Source of the DNA: DASXUX01 sp036504595
GTDB lineage: Bacteria > Planctomycetota > SZUA-567 > H5-PLA8
Assembly: GCA_036504595.1 (NCBI GenBank)
Contig: DASXUX010000042.1
Span: 62,001-126,000 of the forward strand
Length of the DNA: 64,000 bases
Direction of reading: 5' to 3'
A program made the position numbers and the translations under genes. Each line of letters begins with the position of its first letter. Positions within the stretch are counted from its first letter, which is position 1. The notes beneath the pieces were generated by a model. That model worked only from the letters and a program-made list of their open reading frames with translations, had not been told where the DNA came from and searched no databases. This document shows, in pieces, positions 50,018-58,574 of the stretch.

Positions 50018-51019
50018 TCAACCTTTCAGCACGCGCCGGAATTCCTCGGTCAGCGCGGGGACGATCTCGAACATATCGCCGACGACGCCGTAATCGGCCA
50101 GCTTGAAGATCGGCGCGTTCGGGTCTTTGTTGATCGCCACGATGTACTTGCTCGTGCGCATGCCGGCGAGGTGCTGGATCGCGCCGCTGATGCCGACGGC
50201 GATATACAACACCGGATTGACCGTCTTGCCGGTCTGGCCGACTTGCATCGAATACGGCGCGTAGCCGGCATCCACCGCGGCGCGGGAAGCGCCCGGCGCG
50301 GCGCCCAGGACGTCCGCCAGATCGTAGATCAGCTTGAACTTCTCCGCCGAACCCAGCGAGCGCCCTCCGGAGACCACGATGGACGCCTCCGTCAGTTCCG
50401 GCCGCGTGCTGGTTGCCTTTGCGACTTCGGTCACGACCGCGCGCAAATCGTCCGCGTTTGTCGCCACTTCAAGCGGCGTCACGGTTCCCGCCGCGGGCGT
50501 CGCGGCTTTCTCGATCTTGAACGCGTTCGGCCGCAGTGTCGCGATCAGTGGACCGGCTCCAGTGGGTTCAGCAGTCACGCGAGCTCGCCCTGCGTAAACG
50601 GGACGCGTCAGCCGCAGTTTACCGGCGGCGCCGGCCTCCGTGCCGGTGGCGTTCAGTTCCACGCAGTCGCTGGCCAGCACGCCGTTCAGGCGCGTCGCAA
50701 CTCGCCCCGCGATATCGCGCGACAATCCGCCAGCACTCATGAGGATCACCGATGGCTTGATCTGTTCCGCGGCCGCCGCGATAGCCCGCACGCAACTGAG
50801 GCTGGCGTAGCGTTCCATGCCGGCTTCCGCCGTGTGAACGGCATGCGCGCCCCACGCACCCAGTTGCGCGGCGGCCGTTGTGGCTCCCGCGCCGATCGTC
50901 AGCGCGTGCACTTCGCCGCTGAGTTGCGACGAGAGTTCGCGCGCGACCGTGAGCAGTTCAAACGCCGCATTCTTGGGCTTGCCTTCGGTGTGTTCGATGA
51001 CGACGAGAATCGTTGCCAA
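50018..51019 (-). CDS. etfA: Electron transfer flavoprotein subunit alpha
   Basis: The C-terminal FAD domain has VSGGRSLGSAEKF, then GQTGKTVNPVLYIAVGISGAIQHLAG, which holds the isoalloxazine. The N-terminal domain matches EtfA (LVVIEHTEGK). The 333-residue subunit, with EtfB, takes electrons from acyl-CoA dehydrogenases. It starts at TTG 51019 with GAGG 8 bases upstream; no ATG fits. In the linker between domains, TGTEAGAAGK is read from the palindrome at 50628-50647. It follows etfB and DUF2283 downstream of complex I genes on the same strand. Confidence 0.94.
   Translation of the reverse strand: MATILVVIEHTEGKPKNAAFELLTVARELSSQLSGEVHALTIGAGATTAAAQLGAWGAHAVHTAEAGMERYASLSCVRAIAAAAEQIKPSVILMSAGGLSRDIAGRVATRLNGVLASDCVELNATGTEAGAAGKLRLTRPVYAGRARVTAEPTGAGPLIATLRPNAFKIEKAATPAAGTVTPLEVATNADDLRAVVTEVAKATSTRPELTEASIVVSGGRSLGSAEKFKLIYDLADVLGAAPGASRAAVDAGYAPYSMQVGQTGKTVNPVLYIAVGISGAIQHLAGMRTSKYIVAINKDPNAPIFKLADYGVVGDMFEIVPALTEEFRRVLKG
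50628..50647. repeat. Intragenic palindrome in etfA
   Basis: GCGCCGGCCTCCGTGCCGGT is read on the minus strand as TGTEAGA, the third reading frame seen for this element. It sits between the variable N-terminal domain and the FAD domain of a well-conserved protein, so its presence as an extra can be tested by alignment. Confidence 0.83.
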
Positions 51020-51071
51020 ATCGAGACCCTCTTTGGAACCGCAGATGAACGCAAATGAACGCGGATGGCTC

Positions 51072-51320
51072 TTAGGCCCGACGCTTCGATGCGTTTAGAA
51101 TTGTGAGTCCGACGACCTCCCCGCAAACTTTGCGAACGATCACTCCTTCCTCAAGAATCTCTTCCTTTGCGGCACGCGCGGGTCTTCGAAAACTGATGTA
51201 CAAGACGTCGTGCTTTTGGTCGTACTCCACCCAAAAACGCTTCACGGGCATTCGAAGCAGCGCAGGCACAGCGGCTAGGATCGCCTTTATGCCTTCTGCA
51301 TCCAGCGTTTCGATGGCCAC
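51072..51320 (-). CDS. DUF2283-family small protein
   Basis: The 82-residue product has the DUF2283 core: FWVEYDQKHDVLYISF, then EEILEEGVIVRKVCGEVVGLTIL. Start is likely GTG 51320 (AAGGGA 6 bases upstream). Members are small beta proteins of unknown function, often in toxin-antitoxin-like or mobile pairs. It lies between etfA and etfB, which are usually adjacent. No toxin partner is seen, so it may be an insertion into the etf pair. Confidence 0.82.
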   Translation of the reverse strand: MAIETLDAEGIKAILAAVPALLRMPVKRFWVEYDQKHDVLYISFRRPARAAKEEILEEGVIVRKVCGEVVGLTILNASKRRA

Positions 51321-51339
51321 ACTCGTTCCCTTAAACAAG

Positions 51340-51373
51340 CTCTGAACCCCGAACCCTGAACCCTGAACCCTTT
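51340..51373. repeat. Stuttered word, CTGAACCC type
   Basis: CTGAACCCCGAACCCTGAAC and AACCCTTT follow each other between etfB and DUF2283. It is the complement of the GGGTTCAGG word seen at 28876. Confidence 0.8.
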
Positions 51374-51400
51374 CTTTTCTTTGCGTCTTTGCGGTTCAAA

Positions 51401-52174
51401 TCAGATTACCTTCGCCTCTTCTCTTAACAGCCGCACCAGTTCCACCGCCGCCTGCCGCGCTTCCATGCTAATCGTTTTGCCGGGCGTTTTCTGCGGCGGA
51501 GGAGAGCACTTCAACACCTTCAGCGCTGGTTCCAGATCGCTGGCCTGAAGTCCCAGGTCCGCAGGCGTCTTCGCGACCGGCTGCTTCTTCTTCGCGTCCA
51601 GCCGGCCCTTGAGCGTCGGCACGCGCGGTTCGTTGAGTCCCTTGTCGCAACTGATCACAGCCGGCAAGCGCACGTCGATGACCTGTTCGCCGCCTTCCAC
51701 ACGCCGGCGGCACTGGAAACCTTTCTGGTCTGCGGACAAGACGAGCGCGCAGGTCGCCGTCACATGCGCGAAGTTCAACCTTTCGGCCAGTGCGCCGGTA
51801 AAAAGCCACTGGTCGTCGTCAATCGCCTGGCGGCCGCAGAGCACCAAGTCCGGCGCCGCGTCTTTCAACGCCGCCGCGACGGCGTTTGCGGCGCACCGCG
51901 CATCCAGACTGCCCTTGATGTGCAGGGCGCTGTCCACGCCGACCGAAAACGCGTGCTGCAGACACTTCAGGCTTTCGTCCGACCCGACGGTGATGACCTG
52001 CACAGTCGATCCGGGCACGGCGGTGCGGAACTGCAGCGCGGCTTCCAGAGCATACTCATCGTACGGGCTGATGATCGTCTCCAGTCCGTTCAGGAGCAGC
52101 GACATGCCATCCGGCGCGACGCGGATGTCGGCGGTGGTTGCGGGCACAAGCTTGACGCAGACGACGATTTTCAT
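51401..52174 (-). CDS. etfB: Electron transfer flavoprotein subunit beta
   Basis: The opening MKIVVCVKLVPATTADIRV, then NPYDEYALEAALQ-like ISPYDEYALEAALQF, the AMP-binding LCGRQAIDDDQWLFTGALAERLNFAHVT and LPAVISCDKGLNEPRVPTLKGRLDAKKK are EtfB signatures. The 257-residue subunit binds AMP and, with EtfA, transfers electrons from flavin dehydrogenases. It lies downstream of the nuo genes, with only a stuttered repeat between, and upstream of etfA. The acyl-CoA genes at 38616-41004 are likely users. Confidence 0.95.
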   Translation of the reverse strand: MKIVVCVKLVPATTADIRVAPDGMSLLLNGLETIISPYDEYALEAALQFRTAVPGSTVQVITVGSDESLKCLQHAFSVGVDSALHIKGSLDARCAANAVAAALKDAAPDLVLCGRQAIDDDQWLFTGALAERLNFAHVTATCALVLSADQKGFQCRRRVEGGEQVIDVRLPAVISCDKGLNEPRVPTLKGRLDAKKKQPVAKTPADLGLQASDLEPALKVLKCSPPPQKTPGKTISMEARQAAVELVRLLREEAKVI

Positions 52175-52210
52175 GATCGAATTATATGCAACTCAGGGGC
52201 CATTTAACGG

Positions 52211-52295
52211 CAGTCTAGAGTCTAGAGTCTGGAGTCTTTCGCTACATCAACCTTCGACTTCTAGACTCCTCGACTTCTCGACTTCTGGACTTTCA
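52211..52295. repeat. Stuttered-word inverted repeat, AGTCTAG type
   Basis: AGTCTAGAGTCTAGAGTCTG and GACTTCTAGACTCCTCGACT pair around TTTCGCTACATC. It lies between nuoN and etfB and touches the nuoN stop. Confidence 0.83.
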
Positions 52296-53852
52296 CTTTC
52301 CCATCAACGCCAGAACGATGTTTGGCACGATGCCGAGCAACAGGGTCACGATTCCGGCGAGGTAAATCAGCAGGTTGACGTTCCATGCGGGGTGGCAACG
52401 TGCGGCGAGCGGAGCGCCTTCTTCCGCATGTCCTTCCGTCCCCGCAACCGGCGTCATGTACATCGCGACGACAACTTTCAGGTAATAGTAAAGCGACGCG
52501 ACGCTGGTCAAGATGCCGATCACCGCGCCGACAATCAAGGCCGGATAACGTCCGCCCGCGCCTTCGAAAATCGCATCGCGGAAGATCATGAACTTGGCGA
52601 AGAATCCGCCCAGCGGCGGCAGGCCCGCGAGAGACAGCATGAATAGCGCCATGCACAAAGCGATCCCGGGGTTTTCCTTTGACAGTCCGGCAAAGTCGTC
52701 CAAGTCTTCGAGCGGCTTGCCATCTTCGCGCGTAAGGCCGATCACGCCGAAGGCACCGATGGTCATCACTCCGTAGACCACCAGATAGAAGATGATGGAC
52801 TGCGAGTGCGCGTTCAGCACCGCAAGCTGCGGATAGGCCGGCAACACAACCATGGCCAGGAGCAGGTAGCCGGTGTGCGCGATGGCGGAGTACGCCAGCA
52901 TGCGTTTGACGTTGCGCTGGCGCATGGCCATCAGGTTGCCCAGCACCATCGTCAGGACCGAGGCGCCGAGCAGCGCCGGCACCCACATCACGCGCAGGTT
53001 GCTCGCGCCGAACGCTTCGAAGCACAAGCGAACGATGACGGCGAACGCTGCAGCTTTCACGCCAAAGGCCATCAAGCCGGTGACGGGAGTTGGCGCGCCT
53101 TGGTAAACATCCGGAATCCAGAAGTGAAACGGAGCGGCTCCAATTTTGAAGAAGGCGCCGACCAGCACCAAGCCCATTCCCAGCAGCAGGAACCAGTCGC
53201 GCAAGTGTTTCTCGCCGACCGGAAGTGTGCGGAACGCTTCGCTGGGCTGCAGGGAGACCGAACCGTTTGCTCCGTAGTAGAAGGCAATGCCCATCAGCAG
53301 AAAAGCCGTGCTGAACGCGCCGAGCACCAGATACTTCAGAGCCGATTCGTTGGAACGCAGATCGTCGCGATTTGCTCCGGCCAGAACGTACGTCGAGATC
53401 GACATGATTTCCAGGCTGATCAGCAGCGTCAGCCAGTCGTGCGAAACGCCCAGCAGCATCATGCCGGCGACAGAAAGCAGGATCAGCCCGTGGTACTCGC
53501 CGGAGGAAAGCACCGAGTCCTCACTGTGCGGCGGCGAAGAAAGAATCGTCAGCGCTCCAGCCAGGCAGGACAAAGCCCAGATCGCCATCCCAAAACCGTC
53601 CAGGCAGAAGGCTCCACCCAGAATGATCGGATTGTAGAGCGCAGTGTCCGGCCGCTTGCCCGGGTAGAACCAGATGATTTGATCGCCGATGGCGGTCTGG
53701 CCCGCCGCAAACAGTCCGAGAATGCATCCCGCGAGCGCCAGCCACGGAAGAATGTAGCGTTCACGGTGTGGCAGCGCCAAGTCGCCCAGCACCACGACTA
53801 AAGCGGCTCCCAGAATGACGCCAACGGGTAGCAGCAGCATCAGCTCGTTCAT
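52293..53852 (-). CDS. nuoN: NADH-quinone oxidoreductase subunit N
   Basis: The 519-residue polytopic antiporter-like subunit has about 14 membrane segments and ion-path residues such as Glu in LLISLEIMSIS and Lys in ESALKYLVLGAFSTA, and FHFWIPDVYQGAPTPVTG. NuoN is one of the three proton-pumping subunits of complex I. Its ATG overlaps the nuoM stop by 4 bases (ATGA). It is the last gene of the nuo block; the etf genes follow. Confidence 0.94.
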   Translation of the reverse strand: MNELMLLLPVGVILGAALVVVLGDLALPHRERYILPWLALAGCILGLFAAGQTAIGDQIIWFYPGKRPDTALYNPIILGGAFCLDGFGMAIWALSCLAGALTILSSPPHSEDSVLSSGEYHGLILLSVAGMMLLGVSHDWLTLLISLEIMSISTYVLAGANRDDLRSNESALKYLVLGAFSTAFLLMGIAFYYGANGSVSLQPSEAFRTLPVGEKHLRDWFLLLGMGLVLVGAFFKIGAAPFHFWIPDVYQGAPTPVTGLMAFGVKAAAFAVIVRLCFEAFGASNLRVMWVPALLGASVLTMVLGNLMAMRQRNVKRMLAYSAIAHTGYLLLAMVVLPAYPQLAVLNAHSQSIIFYLVVYGVMTIGAFGVIGLTREDGKPLEDLDDFAGLSKENPGIALCMALFMLSLAGLPPLGGFFAKFMIFRDAIFEGAGGRYPALIVGAVIGILTSVASLYYYLKVVVAMYMTPVAGTEGHAEEGAPLAARCHPAWNVNLLIYLAGIVTLLLGIVPNIVLALMGK

Positions 53853-55822
53853 TTCTTCTGCTCCTCCTTCTTCGCGGGAGCAGGCACCGGAGCAGGCGCT
53901 TTGACCTCCGGTGCTTTGGGTTGCGGAGCAGGCGCTGGAACGGGTGCGGGCACCGGCGCTGGCACCGCTTTCACGTCCGGCGCTTTGGGCTGCGGAGCCG
54001 GCGCGGGAACGGGCACTGGAACAGGTGCGGGCACTGGCGCTGGCACAGTTTTCACGTCCGGCGCTTTGGGCTGTGGAGCCGGAACTGGAACCGGTGCCGG
54101 CACAGGTGCCGGAGCAGCCTTCACATCCGGCGGCTGCGGCTGAGGCGTGGGGACTGGCACGGGCGCGGGAACCGGCGCTGGAGCTTTCACATCGGCTTTG
54201 GGCTGAGGACTGGCGATCTGCGTCTGCGGCAGCGTGGGGCGCTCAAAGCGGCTCTGCGCCAGGAACGCGTTCGTTGCAGGCAGCATGCGGCTGAAGAACG
54301 GGCCGGGCACGATGCCCATCAAGAAAATGACGGCCACCATCGGCACCAGCACGGCGGCTTCGCGGCCGCTCACGTCGGCGACCGATTTGTTCGAATCGCG
54401 TGTCACAGGACCAAAGAAGACGCGCTTGATCAGATAGAGCATGTACACGGCACCGAGAATCATCCCCAGGCCGCCGAGGAATCCAAACCAGGGCGCGCGG
54501 TCGAACGCGCCTTTAAGGCAGGTGAATTCTCCGATGAAGCCATTGGTGAGCGGCAAGCCCATCGACGAAAGCGAGACGATCACGAAGAACGTGGAGTAGA
54601 TGGGAATGACTTTGGCCATGCCGCCGTAGTTATCGATCTCGCGATCGTGAGTGCGTTCATACAGCATGCCGGCGAGGAGGAACAACGCGCCCGTCGAGAT
54701 GCCGTGGTTGAGCATCTGGTACACGCCGCCCTGCACGCCGATGGCTTGGAAGCTGAAAATCCCCAGCATGCAAGTGCCCATGTGTGCCACAGAACTGTAC
54801 GCAATGAGCTTCTTAATGTCGCGCTGAGCGAAGGCCATCATTGAGCCATAGATAATGCCGATGACGCAGATCGTCAGGAACACCGGCGGAATGCTGACGG
54901 TGACTGGGCAGCACCAGTAAAACAGGTTGAACGAGGATGTTTGCCAATTCGAGTAGAAGTCCATCGCTCGCGGGAAGAACGGCACGACCAGCCGCAGGAA
55001 GCCGTAGCCGCCAAGCTTCAGCAGCAGCGCGGCCAGGATCACCGAACCGGGCGTGGGAGCCTGAACGTGAGCGTCCGGGAGCCACGTGTGCACGGGGAAG
55101 AGCGGCACTTTGATCGCGAAGGCCAGCGCGAAGGCCCAGAAGCACCAGACTTCGGCCGCGCGCGTGATTCCTTCTCGGTGCAGTGGATCCAGTTCGTTGA
55201 CGCGGCGCAGTTCGGCCAGTTCTTTTGTCAGAGCCAGAATGTTGAAGCTGTCGCCGCCGGTCTTGTAGTAAACGAACAGAATTGCGATGAACATCAACAG
55301 GCTGCCGAACGCCGTGTAGAGGATGAACTTCGTCGTCGCGTAAATCCGTTCCTCGCCGCCCCAGATGCCGATGATCAAGTACATCGGAATCAGGCTGGCT
55401 TCGAAGAACACGTAGAAGAGGAACAGGTCGGTGGCCGAGAAGGCGCCGATGATGGCCGCCTCCATCAACAGCATGGAAATGTAGAATTCCTTCTGCCGGT
55501 CCTGGATGTATTTCCACGCGCCCAGGATCGCCAGCGGCGTAACGAAGGTCGTGAGCAGAATCAGCAGCGAAGAGAAGCCGTCCACGCCCAGGCTGTAGCG
55601 GATGGTGATCCCGCTGAAAACAATCCACGGCCGGTCTTCAGCAAACTGGTACAGCGCATTCGAAGGCGACGGATCGTATGCCCACAGCGGAATCGACGCG
55701 ACGAACGTCAACACCGCGACGATCATCGCCCAGACCTTGATCTCGCGCGCGTTGCGATCTCGCACGAAACACAAGGGCAAGGCGCCCACCAGCGGTAGCA
55801 CAATCAACTTCGTTAGCAGCAT
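53849..55822 (-). CDS. nuoM: NADH-quinone oxidoreductase subunit M with Pro-rich tail
   Basis: The first 520 residues make a normal NuoM: about 14 membrane segments with the pumping Glu in FYVFFEASLIPMYL and HTWLPDAHVQAPTPGS. It starts at ATG 55822. Unlike other NuoM proteins, residues about 543-657 are a repeat of four units of the type PAPVPAPVPVPAPQPKAPDVK ending KKEEQKK. The DNA units are about 75 bases long and nearly alike. The tail begins after the last membrane segment and would extend to one side of the membrane. Overlaps nuoN by 4 bases. Confidence 0.93.
   Translation of the reverse strand: MLLTKLIVLPLVGALPLCFVRDRNAREIKVWAMIVAVLTFVASIPLWAYDPSPSNALYQFAEDRPWIVFSGITIRYSLGVDGFSSLLILLTTFVTPLAILGAWKYIQDRQKEFYISMLLMEAAIIGAFSATDLFLFYVFFEASLIPMYLIIGIWGGEERIYATTKFILYTAFGSLLMFIAILFVYYKTGGDSFNILALTKELAELRRVNELDPLHREGITRAAEVWCFWAFALAFAIKVPLFPVHTWLPDAHVQAPTPGSVILAALLLKLGGYGFLRLVVPFFPRAMDFYSNWQTSSFNLFYWCCPVTVSIPPVFLTICVIGIIYGSMMAFAQRDIKKLIAYSSVAHMGTCMLGIFSFQAIGVQGGVYQMLNHGISTGALFLLAGMLYERTHDREIDNYGGMAKVIPIYSTFFVIVSLSSMGLPLTNGFIGEFTCLKGAFDRAPWFGFLGGLGMILGAVYMLYLIKRVFFGPVTRDSNKSVADVSGREAAVLVPMVAVIFLMGIVPGPFFSRMLPATNAFLAQSRFERPTLPQTQIASPQPKADVKAPAPVPAPVPVPTPQPQPPDVKAAPAPVPAPVPVPAPQPKAPDVKTVPAPVPAPVPVPVPAPAPQPKAPDVKAVPAPVPAPVPAPAPQPKAPEVKAPAPVPAPAKKEEQKK
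53880..54200. repeat. Tandem Pro-Ala-Val repeat in nuoM
   Basis: Four imperfect DNA units encode the PxPAPVPxP...PDVK peptides. Unit boundaries are marked by GACGTGAAA or similar codons (DVK). Recent length change is likely given their similarity. Confidence 0.85.
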
Positions 55823-55860
55823 CAATGACTACCCATGTCCCAAACCCCTGAACCCCGCCG

Positions 55861-58110
55861 TTACCCTTGCAACAAGTAGAACAGCAGCAACAACGCCCCC
55901 GCCAAAATTCCGCCGGCGTACCAGTTGAGCAGTCCGGTCTGCATTCGCCGCAACACATCGCCCAACTTCGAGGTGCCGCGTCCGATCAGCAGCACCACCA
56001 CGCCTTCAATGATCACCGTGTCCACCAGCCACAAGGCCACATTGGAGCCGACGACAAACGGCGTGATGATCAGAGCCTGGTAAATCTCATCGACGTAGAA
56101 CTTGTTCAGCGACAGACGATAGAAGAAGTTCCGCGAGGCGGACGCGGGATCAGGCACTTTTCCGTTCAACCCATACGCGCAGAACGCTATCGCCGCTCCA
56201 CCGAACGCTACGATCAGCGTGGCGATCTCGTTGATATGTTCGGCGCGGTGGCTTTCGCCATGGAACGCGTTGAGAATGCCGACGGACTCTGGATTCAGGA
56301 TGAAGGGCCGTGCCCACAACATTCCGCCGATGACGGAGAACGCGGCCAGCACGATCAGCGGGAAGGTCATCGACAGCGGCGATTCGTGCACATGCTTTTG
56401 CGTCTCTTCGCTCGCGCGTGACGACCCCAGGAACGCCAGACAGAACAGCCGGAAGCTGTAGAACGCCGTGCAGAACGCACCAGCCACACCCAGCGCGTAC
56501 AGCACGACATAAATATTGCGGTGAGCGCCGTGTTCGAAGTAATGCGCCAGCGTCGTCTCAAGGATCGGATCCTTCGACCACCAGCCGGCAAACGGCGGAA
56601 TGCCGGAGAGCGCCAGCACGCCAATCAGCATCGTCCAGAACGTGACTGGCAGCTTTTCGCGCAGGCCGCCCATGCGCCGCAGGTCTTGTTCGCCGGAGAG
56701 AGCATGAATCACCGAGCCCGCGCCGAGGAACAGCAGAGCCTTGAAGAACGCGTGCGTCAGCACATGGAAAATACCCAGCGAGAACGCACCCACACCCAGC
56801 GCCAGGAACATGTAGCCAAGCTGCGACACCGTCGAATACGCCAGCACCTTCTTGATGTCGAGCTGGGTTAGGCCGATCAGCGCACTGTACAGCGCCGTCG
56901 CTCCGCCCACGATCGCGACCGCAAGCATCGCGTCTTCACTTAAGGAATACAGTCCGTGCAGCCGGCAAACCATGTACACGCCGGCGGTCACCATGGTCGC
57001 GGCGTGGATCAGCGCGCTGACGGGCGTCGGGCCGGCCATGGCATCGGGGAGCCACACGTACAGCGGAATCTGCGCCGACTTGCCGATGGCTCCAATGAAG
57101 AGCAGCAGGCACGCGACTGTAATCGCATCGATCAGATACCAGCCGGCCCACTTCTGTTTGGCGATCGTGCGGCTTAGATCCAGGTTGCTGACGTGTGCTG
57201 GCGCCGCATAGCCGACGCGCTTGGGATCGGACTTCGGATCGTGGCGGTCGCTGATCAACAGGCGCAGGCCATCCGTATAATCCAGCAGGCCCGGCTTGGC
57301 GGGAAGCTTGACGTAATCCGCGCGAGATAGGACAGGCGCGTTGGGATCCGCAGGGGCTATGGCCGGGGCTTTCGTGAGCTGCGTGCGCGGCGTAATGCGT
57401 CCGGCGCCTTCGCGGACCGGTGCGGCGACGTAGCTGAGCGTTCCGAACAAGATCAGAAGCATGAACATGCCGAGCACGAAGCCCAGATCGCCAATGCGAT
57501 TGACGATGAAGGCTTTCATTCCCGCCGCTGCGTTCTTGCCGTCCTGATACCAGAAGCCGATCAACAGGTACGAGCACAGTCCCACGCCTTCCCAGCCGAC
57601 AAAGAGCAGCACCAGGTTGTCGCCCAACACCAGCAGGATCATCGCGAACATGAACAGGTTCAGGTACGCGAAGAAGCGCCAGAATCCTTCGTCGTGCGCC
57701 ATGTAACCGAGGCTGTAGAGATGGATCAGCGTTCCAACGCCGGTGACGAAAAGAATCATCACCGCCGAGAGGCCATCCAAATAGAGACCAAAGGAGACGT
57801 TCAAGTCCGGCGTGTTCAGCCACGTACCATAGATGGCGTGCAACGCGTTGCGCTCGCCCACCCCGCCGTGACCGGGCAGTCCCAGAGCCATCACGCACAT
57901 AAACGCCCAGACAAACGCGCCGAAGCAGGCTAGCACGCCGATCCAGCCGCTGATTTTCTTCGGCAGGCGCGCCCCGAAGAGCCCGTTGATCAGGAACCCC
58001 GCCAACGGCAGCAGCGGAATCACCGCCAATGTCCGCTCCAACAGCCAGCGCTCTTTCAGCGGCAAAGCTGTGTAGCAGAGGTCAACGAACCATTGGAGAA
58101 AATGCGACAT
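55861..58110 (-). CDS. nuoL: NADH-quinone oxidoreductase subunit L with a long loop
   Basis: The 749-residue antiporter-like subunit has about 16 membrane segments, the pumping Glu in LLFVGWEGVGLCSYLLIGFW, YVWLPDAMAGPTPVSALIHAATMVTAG and a long lateral helix near the end. Between the segments ending FGTLSYVAA and starting GWYLIDAITV, residues 229-322 are an extra hydrophilic loop of about 94 residues (PVREGAGRITPR...TIAKQKW), longer than in standard NuoL. ATG 58110. It is followed by nuoM about 40 bases on. Confidence 0.94.
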   Translation of the reverse strand: MSHFLQWFVDLCYTALPLKERWLLERTLAVIPLLPLAGFLINGLFGARLPKKISGWIGVLACFGAFVWAFMCVMALGLPGHGGVGERNALHAIYGTWLNTPDLNVSFGLYLDGLSAVMILFVTGVGTLIHLYSLGYMAHDEGFWRFFAYLNLFMFAMILLVLGDNLVLLFVGWEGVGLCSYLLIGFWYQDGKNAAAGMKAFIVNRIGDLGFVLGMFMLLILFGTLSYVAAPVREGAGRITPRTQLTKAPAIAPADPNAPVLSRADYVKLPAKPGLLDYTDGLRLLISDRHDPKSDPKRVGYAAPAHVSNLDLSRTIAKQKWAGWYLIDAITVACLLLFIGAIGKSAQIPLYVWLPDAMAGPTPVSALIHAATMVTAGVYMVCRLHGLYSLSEDAMLAVAIVGGATALYSALIGLTQLDIKKVLAYSTVSQLGYMFLALGVGAFSLGIFHVLTHAFFKALLFLGAGSVIHALSGEQDLRRMGGLREKLPVTFWTMLIGVLALSGIPPFAGWWSKDPILETTLAHYFEHGAHRNIYVVLYALGVAGAFCTAFYSFRLFCLAFLGSSRASEETQKHVHESPLSMTFPLIVLAAFSVIGGMLWARPFILNPESVGILNAFHGESHRAEHINEIATLIVAFGGAAIAFCAYGLNGKVPDPASASRNFFYRLSLNKFYVDEIYQALIITPFVVGSNVALWLVDTVIIEGVVVLLIGRGTSKLGDVLRRMQTGLLNWYAGGILAGALLLLFYLLQG

Positions 58111-58113
58111 CTC

Positions 58114-58176
58114 GGCCCTTTGTCAGTTGTCAGTGGTTAGTCGTCTCACCACTCCACCATTTCACCACTCACCAAC
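58114..58176. repeat. Stuttered-word repeat between nuoK and nuoL
   Basis: TTGTCAGTTGTCAGTGGTTA and CACCACTCCACCATTTCACC are stuttered words with partial complement. They sit in the 65-base gap inside the nuo block and just before the nuoL start. Confidence 0.7.
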
Positions 58177-58574
58177 TACTCTTTCATCATCTTCAACTCG
58201 CGCGTATCCACGCTCTCCTTATTACGGAACCAGGCGATGACCAGCGCCAGGCCGACGGCTGCTTCTGCGGCTGCGACGGCAATGATGAACAGGGCGAAAA
58301 TCTGTCCGGTGTGCCCGGCGTGCGGATCGGCCTCCACCGCGGCCAGGTTCGCGTGAGCTCTGGCAAAGCTGGCAAGGACCAGGTTGACCGCGTTGAGCAT
58401 CAGTTCGATGGAAATCAGGACGATCAGGATGTTCCGCCGGGCGATCACGCCCCACACGCCGATGGCGAAGAGCACTCCGCCAAGGATCAGGCAGTTGCTC
58501 AAGTTGAACAGCCCCGGCGCTTCCGCGTCGAGAGCCAGCATCAGCGATTGCAGCACCTGTGTTCCCATCGTCAC
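58176..58574 (-). CDS. nuoK: NADH-quinone oxidoreductase subunit K
   Basis: Three membrane segments: LSNCLILGGVLFAIGVWGVI, NILIVLISIELMLNAVNLVLASF (with the key Glu in SIELM) and IFALFIIAVAAAEAAVGLALVIA (second Glu). The product is about 130 residues, with an extra N-terminal stretch. The start is GTG 58574, overlapping nuoJ by 4 bases, or ATG 58568. It contributes to the membrane quinone and proton path. Confidence 0.94.
   Translation of the reverse strand: MTMGTQVLQSLMLALDAEAPGLFNLSNCLILGGVLFAIGVWGVIARRNILIVLISIELMLNAVNLVLASFARAHANLAAVEADPHAGHTGQIFALFIIAVAAAEAAVGLALVIAWFRNKESVDTRELKMMKE

Noticed and set aside
48434..51058. An 874-codon plus-strand open frame across the PQQ gene and etfA
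   Set aside because: The opposite strand holds two well-defined genes with conserved motifs. The plus frame is rich in Arg and His as expected for a GC-rich shadow.
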